Source: Modestobacter sp.
GTDB lineage: Bacteria; Actinomycetota; Actinomycetes; Mycobacteriales; Geodermatophilaceae
NCBI GenBank assembly: GCA_025963425.1
Contig: JAOPUQ010000470.1
Span: forward strand, 1-10,959
DNA length: 10,959 nucleotides
Direction of reading: 5' to 3'
The notes under the pieces are model-generated. The model did not search any database. It had not been told where the DNA came from and was given only the letters and a program-made list of their open reading frames with translations. This document shows, piece after piece, positions 1 through 6,280 of the stretch. A program made the position numbers and the translations under genes. Position 1 is the first letter of the stretch. Every line of letters begins with the position of its first letter.

Positions 1-227
1 CCCCCTCCCCCGGGGCTCGAGGGCGCCCCATCCGGGACGGCACGCGCAGCCCGCCCAGACCCGAAAGCCACGGTGGGCGCTCGGCCCGCAGCGGTTGCCG
101 CGATCCCGCGGTCTGCCTCTGTGGTCGACCGCGCATCGCGGCCGGTCGTCGGATGTGGGGTGACTCCACGAACAGGTCCCCCTGCCTGCCGCCCGTCACC
201 GCGCGGGTCAGGATGTTCCAGGGGTGG
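1..227. other. non-coding segment downstream of the catabolic operon
   Basis: I see no supportable gene here on either strand. The open frames present have no recognisable motif. On the minus strand the frame just after the hydratase remnant stays open for about 30 codons but resembles nothing I know. The expected next genes of a meta-cleavage lower pathway (4-hydroxy-2-oxovalerate aldolase and acylating acetaldehyde dehydrogenase) are not here, at least in the 227 bases visible. Confidence 0.5.
126..148 (-). terminator. possible hairpin terminator after the operon
   Basis: An imperfect hairpin can be drawn with arms CGACC-GCG and CGC-GGTCG, a CAT loop and a 4-base GGCC bulge. It lies about 80 bases downstream of the hydratase-remnant stop codon on the minus strand. 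There is no T-tract, which is common for actinobacterial terminators, so this call is weak and rests only on position and pairing. Confidence 0.25.
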
Positions 228-561
228 TCAGCCCGGCTCGACCGCGCGGAACGTGACGGCGACGGTGCCCAGCCCGCTCACCTCGGCGGGCCAGGTGGCA
301 CCGGCCCGGACAGGCACCATCGGCCCGCGCCGAGCACGAACAGTCCGTTGAGGCGTTGTCGGCGACCGTGTCCACGAGACTGATGTCCCAGCCGGCGACC
401 CGGCTGTCCACGATCTCCAGGCACCGCCATGTCCTCGAAGAGCACCCCTAGGTCGGGCGGGTCGACGCCGAGCTGACGTCGCGCACCGGAGCGCCGGGCG
501 TGCCGGTCTCCGCCGCCTCGGCGAGCCGGTCGACCGCGGTCGCGACCGCCCCGGGAGACAC
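228..561 (-). pseudogene. 2-keto-4-pentenoate hydratase remnant (MhpD family), multiply deleted and frameshifted
   Basis: An intact MhpD-type hydratase is about 260 residues and converts 2-hydroxypenta-2,4-dienoate to 4-hydroxy-2-oxovalerate. Here only about 110 codons remain, in four pieces spread over three minus-strand frames. In order they are: an N-terminal piece from GTG 561 (DRLAEAAETG..APVRDV); the piece RQLGVDPPDLGVLFEDMAVP near 425-478, matching the MhpD QQLGVDxPDFGxLFADM block; the piece LEIVDSRVAGW..LVDTVADNAS near 349-420, followed after a one-base shift by NGLFVLGAG; and the C-terminal piece GPMVPVRAG..GLGTVAVTF ending at TGA 228-230. The blocks are in the native order, but the sequence between them is missing: about 35 residues before QLGVD, about 75 between MAVP and LEIV, and about 65 between FVLG and GPMV, by comparison with E. 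coli MhpD from memory. Metal-site and core sequence is lost, so no function is expected. The first piece is in frame with the upstream ferredoxin ORF. Confidence 0.85.
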
Positions 562-1071
562 CCCGTCGGCCAGCGACCGGACCGGCGGCAGCCCTGGTCG
601 GTCCACCGGGGCATCGTGCACGGTGATCGCCCGCACCGGGCAGCTCGCGGCGGCTTCGAGCGCCTGGGCGCGTGCGGCGCCGGCAACGGGCTCCAGGACG
701 ACGGCGACGCTGCGCTCGTCGTCGAGGTCGAAGAGCTCCGGCGCGGAGATGACGCAGGAGGCGAAGCCCTCACACCGCTCCAGGTCCACCGTGATCTTCA
801 ACGACTCCCTCTCGGTCAGGTCATGGGCCGGATGGGCGGCGCCGAAGCGCTGCATCGGATCGATCCCCAGAGCTCCGGCCAGCTGCATGACGAGTAGCGG
901 GTGGGCACCCCGGCGGTGGAGGGTGACCAGGTCGCCCTCGAGGACTGCCGTCAGATCGGTCAGCGGCACGCCGGCGATGTCGGCCGACCGCTGAGCCGCC
1001 CGTTCGGCAGCGGAACGGAACCCGGCGTCCCGGACGACCCGGCGGATGAGCTGGTCCAGAGGCAGGTTCAC
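448..1071 (-). CDS. LigA-like extradiol dioxygenase small-subunit domain fused to a 3Fe-4S ferredoxin
   Basis: This is a 207-residue ORF with GTG start 1069-1071 that overlaps the LigB stop by 4 bases. Residues 1-76 match the small subunit/LigA-like family of class III extradiol dioxygenases (LEGDLVTLHRRGAHPLLVMQ followed by GALGIDPMQRF). Residues 92-153 are a ferredoxin: KITVDLERC, Cys100, Cys106 and Cys144 in SCPVRAI. This three-Cys pattern is typical of [3Fe-4S] ferredoxins that serve P450s and some actinobacterial ring-hydroxylating dioxygenases such as PhdC. It could therefore supply both the helper subunit of the adjacent LigB and electrons to the Rieske oxygenase. Residues 171-207 are the start of the decayed hydratase read in frame, then a stop. 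Codon 91 is TTG, preceded by GAGAGG and 6 bases, giving a possible separate ferredoxin start (MKITVDLERC). Domain assignments are firm. Whether one or two products are made is inference. Confidence 0.85.
   Translation of the reverse strand: MNLPLDQLIRRVVRDAGFRSAAERAAQRSADIAGVPLTDLTAVLEGDLVTLHRRGAHPLLVMQLAGALGIDPMQRFGAAHPAHDLTERESLKITVDLERCEGFASCVISAPELFDLDDERSVAVVLEPVAGAARAQALEAAASCPVRAITVHDAPVDRPGLPPVRSLADGVSPGAVATAVDRLAEAAETGTPGAPVRDVSSASTRPT
799..813 (-). promoter_or_regulatory. possible internal ribosome binding site and TTG start for a free ferredoxin
   Basis: On the minus strand GAGAGG lies 6 bases upstream of an in-frame TTG (799-801). Initiation there would give a protein starting MKITVDLERC, a typical ferredoxin N-terminus, of about 117 residues including the hydratase-derived tail. 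The same GAGAGG motif, spaced by 8 bases, precedes the starts chosen for the dioxygenase alpha subunit and the hydrolase, which suggests that the motif is functional in this genome. Confidence 0.4.
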
Positions 1072-1964
1072 GGCTGCTGCTCGGGGAACAGACGGGCCAG
1101 TGCGATCCCGGTCGCCCAGTCCGGCACGGACCGGTACGCCAGCACGACCCCTCGCGGCCCCCGCGGCGCGCGCCTGGCTCCAGGGCCAGGCTCTGCCACG
1201 AGCTCCGGCGCTCCCCCGCCCTCGCGGACGGACGCGGCTGCCATCACGGTGACCCAGTTGCGGATCTCCGGGGCACCGTTGCCGGCCTCGGCGAGGACAT
1301 CGGCCGTCTTCATGGCGAGGATCGAGCCCAGGTCACCCGCCTGCACGTTCTGCAGGAACGTCTCGTCGAAGTCGGCGTTGATCCGGCCCATCTCGGGCGT
1401 GCCGACCCAGTGGGAGAGGCCGCCGGTCCCCAACACGACCACCCGCTCGGCAACGGGACGTCGCGCGATGACGTCGCGCAGCAGGTCCCCCAGCTCGGCA
1501 CAGCGCCACAGCGGCGGCAAGGGCTCCGTGTTGGCGTTCTGGAACACCGGGACCACCGGTATGTCCATCTCGGGTCGGATGAGCGTCAGGGGCGCCATGA
1601 AGGCATGGTCGATCCTGGGGTTGGCGGAGAAGGCGAAGTCGAAGCCGGCAGCCACTCCGTCGGCGAGGAGCTGGGCCGCGAAGGCGCCGGCCAGCGGGAG
1701 TTCGGCGCTGGCCACCCCTCCGTCACCCCAGCCGGTGGCCGTTTCCCCGATGCCGATGCAGATCTGCGGGAAGCAGTCGTAGCTGAAGGAGTTCAGGTGC
1801 TCGCTGCCGATGACGACGAGCAGGTCGGGGGCCAGCCGGGCCACTTCCGCACGCACCTGGGCGAAGGCCTCGTGGACCGCGGCGTGCACGTCGTCGCCCG
1901 GTCGGAACTTCCGGATGATCATCGCCGTGTGGGACGTCGCGTACGCCCCCACCAACGTGCCCAT
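1068..1964 (-). CDS. class III extradiol ring-cleavage dioxygenase, LigB-type catalytic subunit
   Basis: The 298-residue protein cleaves a catecholic ring next to its hydroxyls using non-heme Fe(II) and O2. The LigB family Fe ligands are visible: His12 (ATSHTAMII), His56 (GSEHLNSF) and Glu233 (APEIRNW). The catalytic His185 lies in GTGGLSHWVG, and His120 lies in a DHAFMAPL block that corresponds to VDHG in LigB and MhpB. The block GRINADFDETFLQNV is closer to protocatechuate 4,5-dioxygenase LigB than to MhpB, and the length suits the family. The ATG start at 1962-1964 overlaps the hydrolase stop (ATGA), and its own stop overlaps the next GTG, implying translational coupling with its LigA-like partner. 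By context the substrate should be the catechol formed by the dioxygenase and SDR of this operon. Its side chain is unknown. Confidence 0.92.
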   Translation of the reverse strand: MGTLVGAYATSHTAMIIRKFRPGDDVHAAVHEAFAQVRAEVARLAPDLLVVIGSEHLNSFSYDCFPQICIGIGETATGWGDGGVASAELPLAGAFAAQLLADGVAAGFDFAFSANPRIDHAFMAPLTLIRPEMDIPVVPVFQNANTEPLPPLWRCAELGDLLRDVIARRPVAERVVVLGTGGLSHWVGTPEMGRINADFDETFLQNVQAGDLGSILAMKTADVLAEAGNGAPEIRNWVTVMAAASVREGGGAPELVAEPGPGARRAPRGPRGVVLAYRSVPDWATGIALARLFPEQQP

Positions 1965-2941
1965 CAGCCGGCTCGCAGCACGCCGGCGGCCCGATCGACG
2001 GGGCTGCCGTCGCCGGCGGTGCGACCGGCCGGGTGGCCCCCCGTGACCGAACGAAGGAACTCACCGACGATCGCATGGAACTCGGCCGGCTTCTCGAACT
2101 GAGGCCAGTGGCCGGCGTCCTCCATCAGGCGGAAGCCGGCGCCGGGGATGACCCGGCTGGCCGCCTCTCCGACCTGCCAGGGCATGGTCGGGTTCTGCCG
2201 GGTCCACACCACCAGCGTCGGACAGCTGATCGTCGCCAGCCGCTCGGCGGTCAGCATCTCCTCCGGCCGGGCTCGGGAGGTGAACCCGGCCACCAGCTCC
2301 CCGGCGATCGCGGCGAAGTCCGGCCGCGTGTAGATCCGGTACCGGGTCTCCACCAGCTCGTCGGTGACCACGGAGGCGTCGTGCATCAGCCACTCCAGCC
2401 GGGTCCGGACCTTGTCGCGAGTGGGCGCGTCCAGGGCCTTGGTGGTGGCCGCCGCGACCTGCCGGCCTACCTGTTCGGTCAGCGCGGCACCGTCGGCATC
2501 CAGCTGCAACCCCGCGCCGGTGACGCTGACCAGCGAGGCGACCCGCTGTGGGTGGTGGACGGCGAGCCACCCGGCCACCCAGCCGCCCAGGGACTGCCCG
2601 ACCAGGTGGGCGCGTGGGGCGCCGATCTCGTCCAGGAAGCCGAGCACGTGTTCGGCCAGGGCACGGACCGAGTACTCGATCCTCGGCTTGTCGGTGAGAC
2701 CGTGGCCGAGCATGTCGATGGCATGCACCCTGAAGTCCCGGCCGAGGACGGCGACGTTGCGCACCCACGTCTCGGCGTGCCCGCTCACCCCGTGCAGCAG
2801 GACCACCGGCTCCCCGGCCCCCATCTCGACGCTGCGCGTGCGGAACGGGCCGGCCTGTCGAAAGCGAACCTCCGTTCCCAGCAGGTCCACCCAGAACGAG
2901 TCCCCCCGCGGCGCGGTCGTCCCCACATCGACGCTCGTCAC
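1964..2941 (-). CDS. alpha/beta-hydrolase, meta-cleavage-product (C-C bond) hydrolase, MhpC-like
   Basis: This is a 325-residue alpha/beta-hydrolase predicted to hydrolyse the C-C bond of the 2-hydroxy-6-oxo-dienoate released by the downstream LigB, giving 2-hydroxypentadienoate and a carboxylic acid. Visible features are the oxyanion-hole strand VVLLHGVSGH (His50-Gly51), the nucleophile elbow VGQSLGG (Ser117) and the catalytic His278 in DAGHWPQFEKP, a signature shared with MhpC-type enzymes. The usual acid after strand 7 is not obvious: the segment reads VVWTRQNPT, with Gln249 or Asn250 where Asp is expected. Start choice: GTG 2939-2941 has GAGAGG 8 bases upstream. An earlier in-frame GTG at 2995 would overlap the preceding stop by 4 bases and add 18 residues, but it lacks a Shine-Dalgarno sequence, and such overlap arises easily at TGA stops. 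The C-terminal 25 residues are a low-complexity extension. Confidence 0.88.
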   Translation of the reverse strand: MTSVDVGTTAPRGDSFWVDLLGTEVRFRQAGPFRTRSVEMGAGEPVVLLHGVSGHAETWVRNVAVLGRDFRVHAIDMLGHGLTDKPRIEYSVRALAEHVLGFLDEIGAPRAHLVGQSLGGWVAGWLAVHHPQRVASLVSVTGAGLQLDADGAALTEQVGRQVAAATTKALDAPTRDKVRTRLEWLMHDASVVTDELVETRYRIYTRPDFAAIAGELVAGFTSRARPEEMLTAERLATISCPTLVVWTRQNPTMPWQVGEAASRVIPGAGFRLMEDAGHWPQFEKPAEFHAIVGEFLRSVTGGHPAGRTAGDGSPVDRAAGVLRAG

Positions 2942-2991
2942 GTCGGCCCCCTCTCCGTCCCGGCCGTGCAGCGGCGCACCCGGGTGGTCTG

Positions 2992-3306
2992 TCACTGCGG
3001 TCCGAAAGGCTCGGTGAGCAGCGACCGGTAGGCGCTCTCGTCGAGCCAGGTGAGGCTCTCCAGCTGGAGGGCGTCGAGGAAGACCTCCCGCCCGGTGCGC
3101 AGGCTCCGGATGGCCAGCCGCAGGTCGTTGCCGTCGTGGTCGACGCGCACGCGCACCCGGGCGAACTCGTTGCTGACCGTCACCTCGCCCTCGGCCGCCC
3201 CACCCCGCAGCCACGAGCCGGGCTCCAGTGCATCGCCGGCCCCGTCGCCGTCCCGGCTGCCGACGACGTCGGGTTCCGGGACCTCAGAAGAAGATGGAGA
3301 TGGCAC
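2992..3306 (-). CDS. small uncharacterised protein of the dioxygenase operon
   Basis: A 104-residue ORF lies between the dioxygenase beta subunit and the hydrolase. The N-terminal 40 residues are low-complexity and acidic/Gly-rich. The rest (NEFARVRVRVDHDGNDLRLA, then TGREVFLDALQLESLTW) looks like a compact beta-rich domain ending with one or two helices. I recall similar short proteins in actinobacterial ring-hydroxylating dioxygenase operons, sometimes labelled dihydrodiol dehydrogenase, but at this length it cannot be an SDR and I assign no function. The GTG start at 3304-3306 overlaps the beta gene by 23 bases and has no clear ribosome site. An internal GTG at 3181-3183, preceded by GAGG and 5 bases, would give a 63-residue product starting just before the conserved-looking domain. 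Third-position G/C bias continues upstream of that GTG, which favours the longer form. Confidence 0.65.
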   Translation of the reverse strand: MPSPSSSEVPEPDVVGSRDGDGAGDALEPGSWLRGGAAEGEVTVSNEFARVRVRVDHDGNDLRLAIRSLRTGREVFLDALQLESLTWLDESAYRSLLTEPFGPQ

Positions 3307-3787
3307 GGGGCAACACCCGGTGGTCGAGGAGCACGGTCCGTTCGGCGATCTTCCAGTTCTCGCCGGAGGTCACGATGCGGTCGCGCCGGGAGCCGACGAA
3401 GAACTGCTCGGAGTTTGCCCGGCGCGACTGGAAGACGATGAAGTTGCACTCCGCCATCAGGTCGTCGTCCGGCCCGGGCGTGACCAGCACGTTGCTGATG
3501 AAGCGGCGGGTCCGTGACCGGGGCTGCTCTGCGTGGGCCAAGCCACCGGCCAGGCGCTCCATCCGCTTGGCGAGGAAGCGGGAGTCCTCCTCCATGAGTG
3601 CCCACTCCCCCGGGACGTGATCCCGTGGTTGCCGCACCTCCCGCGTCTCGGTGATCGGCATCCAGTAGCGGACGTCCTCGGTGAACAGTCCGAGCCACTC
3701 GTCGTAGCGCTGCTCGTCGAGCATCTTGGCCTCGCGGTAGAGGAAGTCCTCGACGTCGCGGCGCAGGTCGGTGAGGGAACTGGTCAC
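3284..3787 (-). CDS. aromatic ring-hydroxylating dioxygenase beta subunit
   Basis: The 167-residue small subunit belongs to the NTF2-like (SnoaL-like) beta-subunit family, which packs with Rieske alpha subunits as alpha3beta3. Characteristic blocks are the N-terminal helix LRRDVEDFLYREAKMLDEQR, then YDEWLGLFTEDVRYWMPIT, then RFISNVLVTPG and FFVGSRRDRIV, ending with DHRVLPRAISIFF. The length fits the family's 160-190 residues. It has no active-site metal of its own and is structural. The start is GTG 3785-3787, overlapping the alpha stop by 4 bases (GTGA), with AGGGAGAG 5 bases upstream inside the end of the alpha gene. Co-translation with alpha is therefore likely. Confidence 0.93.
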   Translation of the reverse strand: MTSSLTDLRRDVEDFLYREAKMLDEQRYDEWLGLFTEDVRYWMPITETREVRQPRDHVPGEWALMEEDSRFLAKRMERLAGGLAHAEQPRSRTRRFISNVLVTPGPDDDLMAECNFIVFQSRRANSEQFFVGSRRDRIVTSGENWKIAERTVLLDHRVLPRAISIFF

Positions 3788-5115
3788 TTCTGCTCTCCCT
3801 GGGTGGTCATGAGCTCGAGCCAGTAGCGGTAGAAGTTGCGGTGGTTCTGCTCCGAGAAGTGCGGGCCCAGGCGCCCGGGGTAGCCCTCCTCGTGGACCTC
3901 GCCCTCGTGCCCGAGACCCATCGCGTAGTTGAAGTCCCGCGTCTGGGAGACGAATCCGCGGGCGGACTCGGTGATCTGTTCGAAGTTCTCGCCGTCGTCC
4001 TGGCCGAAGATCCCGGCGGCGGCGTTCTCCTGGGACATCTGGGTGCGGGCGAAGTCCTTGACGGACTGCGGGGCGGCGCTGTCGAAGAACGACGTCTGCC
4101 AGACCTCCATCTCACCCGGTCCCTTCGGGTGCCACTGGAAGAGCCCGAAGACGTGGAAGACACCGAACTTGATCCAGGACAGGTTCGGGAAGATGTTGCC
4201 CTCGCCCAAGCCGTGCATCTCCGCCTGCAAGGGAGAGACCCGAGCCTGCAGCCGCTCGTGCACGGCAGTGACGTACTCGATCGCCTCCGGCCCGAGGAAC
4301 TGGGCCATCCCGACGTCGTTCTGGTAGGCACGGCCGGGCTTGCTGATGTCGCCCATCCCGTGCCCATGGTCGAAGTTCGCGATGTAGTCGGCGAGCATGT
4401 CGTAGTCGGGCAGGAAGCCGATCTGGAATGCCGACCCGTGGGTGTACAGCACGTGGTAGTCATCGCCGGCGAAGTTCTCCGCCGCCAGCTTCCAGTTGCC
4501 CTTGATCCGGAACTTCATGGTCGGGCCGATCACCTCGAGCCCGCCGAGCGGCGCCTCGAAGGCCAGATCCAGGTACCAGAGCTGGTCTGCGCCCAGGTAG
4601 TCCACCAGTGGGATGGCGTTCTCGTCCCAGTTGGCGAAGACGAAACCCTTGTAGGTCTCCACCCGCGGCACGGCCTTCAGGCCCAGCCGGGACTTGTCCA
4701 GCTCGCCGTTGTAGACGGTGTCCGCGCGGGGCACGCCGATCAGGTCGCCGTTGTTGCTGTAGGTCCACCCGTGGTACGGGCAGCGGAAGAACTTCGACGT
4801 CCCGGCGTCGGTGGTGCACACCGCCATGCCCCGATGCGCGCAGGAGTTGAGCATGACCCGGATGCCGCCATCGGCGCCGCGGGTGGCGATCACCGGGTCC
4901 TCGCCCATGAAGTTGGTCAGGTAGTCCCCGGGCTCGCGCAGTTGGGACTCATGCCCGATGAACAGCCACGTCCTGGTGAAGACCCGGTCCAACTCCGTGC
5001 GGTAGATCGCCTCGTCGACGAACACCGTCCGGCTGACGACCCCCTCGTCGGGCTTCACCAGGTCGTGCAGTCCTGCGGACACCACGTCGGTGGGGCGTTC
5101 GCTGATGCTGGTCAT
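3784..5115 (-). CDS. aromatic ring-hydroxylating dioxygenase alpha subunit (Rieske, catalytic)
   Basis: The 443-residue oxygenase subunit incorporates O2 into an aromatic ring to give a cis-dihydrodiol. The N-terminal Rieske [2Fe-2S] domain has Cys92-X-His94 (CAHRG), 17 residues, then Cys112-X2-His115 (CPYHGW). The C-terminal catalytic domain has the Fe(II) motif ENFAGDDYHVLYTH: bridging Asp218, His221 and His226, with the third ligand Asp373 or Asp374 in GQDDGENFEQ. Overall layout, including the start near LVKPDEGVVSRTVF and the closing FSEQNHRNFYRYW, resembles the toluene/biphenyl and phenylpropionate (HcaE) group. The substrate cannot be decided. The start ATG 5113-5115 has GAGAGG 8 bases upstream; the same frame is open further upstream but without coding character. 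The ferredoxin donor is probably the 3Fe-4S domain at the operon's end. No reductase gene is visible. Confidence 0.95.
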   Translation of the reverse strand: MTSISERPTDVVSAGLHDLVKPDEGVVSRTVFVDEAIYRTELDRVFTRTWLFIGHESQLREPGDYLTNFMGEDPVIATRGADGGIRVMLNSCAHRGMAVCTTDAGTSKFFRCPYHGWTYSNNGDLIGVPRADTVYNGELDKSRLGLKAVPRVETYKGFVFANWDENAIPLVDYLGADQLWYLDLAFEAPLGGLEVIGPTMKFRIKGNWKLAAENFAGDDYHVLYTHGSAFQIGFLPDYDMLADYIANFDHGHGMGDISKPGRAYQNDVGMAQFLGPEAIEYVTAVHERLQARVSPLQAEMHGLGEGNIFPNLSWIKFGVFHVFGLFQWHPKGPGEMEVWQTSFFDSAAPQSVKDFARTQMSQENAAAGIFGQDDGENFEQITESARGFVSQTRDFNYAMGLGHEGEVHEEGYPGRLGPHFSEQNHRNFYRYWLELMTTQGEQK

Positions 5116-5206
5116 GGTCGGGGCCTCTCGGGGCCGGACGCAGTGCGTGGGGTGAGTGGGAGGGACTGCCCGCAGCGGTGGACGAGCGAGCCGACCGCCG
5201 TCGGGG

Positions 5207-6280
5207 TCACTGGGCGCTGCCGGTGCTGGCCCAGCTGTTCTGGGCCCCGAGGTTGGCCATGCCGGCCGTGTACAGGGCGCCCTGCGCGTCGAAGGGCAGG
5301 TGAGCCACGCCGGCCCGCTCGTAGACGGGGGTCGCCGCTTCGAGCCGGCTGTAGACCTCTTCCATGTCCGGCGGGAGCTCGTGGTCCTGCCACGTGGCGT
5401 AGTCCCCGTAGCCGTGGTCGTAGTTCCAGTCCGGCACGTAGTAGAGGCGCCCGGAGGCCCCGGCACCGTCCTGGGCGGCGAGGAACAAGGAGATGGGCAA
5501 CAGGTGCTCGGGAACGGCCGGGCGCATGAAGTAGGCGATGCCCTGCTCGTTGAAGGCCCGGGCCGTGGCGTCGAACCATGAGGCACGGGTGTGTCCCGGC
5601 ATGATCGCGTTCACCGCGACGCCATCACCCCGCACCTCCTCGGCGAGGTAGAAGGTCAGCGCCATGACGGCGGCCTTGGTGGCCTGGTAGGGCATCTCCA
5701 CCGTCCACGGGCGCAGCCCGTAGTAGCCCCCGCCCGAGGAGGCCGGCAGGACGCCGCTGCTGACGACGTTGACGATGCTGCCGCGCTTCTGGGCCCGCAT
5801 CGGCTCGATGAACCGACGGATCGCCTTCAACGTGCCGAACACGTTGACCCCGAACATCACCTCCCAGTCGCGGTCGGTGGTGTCCAGGGTGTTCCGGTGC
5901 CCGGTCGGGGCGAAGAGCGTCTCGGAGACCAGCGCGGCGTTGTTCACCAGGACGTCGACGGTCCCGAACCGGTCGAGGACGGCGTCCCGGGCGGCGTCGA
6001 GCGCGGCGTCGTCGGTGATGTCCATGCCGACGGCCATGCCGCCGTCGCCGTTCTCCAGTTGCTTGCGAAAGTCGTCGGCATCGTCCCAGGTCAGGTCCGC
6101 GGCGACGACCTTTGCACCGGCGCGGAGCAGCCCCTCACACAGCGAGCGACCGATGCCGCGGGCTCCGCCGGTAACGACGATCACCCGGCCCGCCACGTCG
6201 CCCTGCCACTCGCCGAGGGCCCGCTCCACCAGTTGACGCTGCCGCGCCGAGGCCGCGGCCCCTCCTGCTGACTCCGACAT
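5207..6280 (-). CDS. SDR-family oxidoreductase, probable cis-dihydrodiol dehydrogenase
   Basis: This is the first gene of the catabolic operon, 357 residues. It is a classical short-chain dehydrogenase: the nucleotide-binding TGGARGIG lies near residues 37-44, an Asp near 62 (AADLTW) suggests preference for NAD over NADP, and NNAAL follows. The catalytic Ser lies in VVSSG (residues 174-175), and Tyr198 and Lys202 are in YQATK. By context it should oxidise the dihydrodiol made by the following dioxygenase to a catechol. A dehydrogenase acting on a side-chain alcohol is an alternative. It is about 80-100 residues longer than a standard SDR (250-280): after GASGRLYYVPDW it carries an aromatic and acidic tail (YGDYATWQDHELPPDME) to the end. 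Of two adjacent ATGs the second is chosen because AAGGAG lies 4 bases before it and only 1 base before the first. The alpha gene follows after 91 bases. Confidence 0.9.
   Translation of the reverse strand: MSESAGGAAASARQRQLVERALGEWQGDVAGRVIVVTGGARGIGRSLCEGLLRAGAKVVAADLTWDDADDFRKQLENGDGGMAVGMDITDDAALDAARDAVLDRFGTVDVLVNNAALVSETLFAPTGHRNTLDTTDRDWEVMFGVNVFGTLKAIRRFIEPMRAQKRGSIVNVVSSGVLPASSGGGYYGLRPWTVEMPYQATKAAVMALTFYLAEEVRGDGVAVNAIMPGHTRASWFDATARAFNEQGIAYFMRPAVPEHLLPISLFLAAQDGAGASGRLYYVPDWNYDHGYGDYATWQDHELPPDMEEVYSRLEAATPVYERAGVAHLPFDAQGALYTAGMANLGAQNSWASTGSAQ

Noticed and set aside
1410..2102. Long plus-strand open frame opposite the LigB gene
   Set aside because: It is antisense to a well-supported extradiol dioxygenase, has no motif of its own and no ribosome site. 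Long shadow frames are normal at this G/C content.
3841..5529. 562-codon plus-strand open frame opposite the dioxygenase alpha gene
   Set aside because: It is the complement of the Rieske alpha subunit and part of the SDR. Its translation is Val/Gly/Arg-rich with no family resemblance.
5116..5586. Upstream extension of the alpha-subunit frame to a 600-residue protein
   Set aside because: The extra N-terminal part lies antiparallel in register to the SDR C-terminus and is Ser/Arg/Pro/Thr-rich. The ATG at 5115 has a good ribosome site and matches family length.
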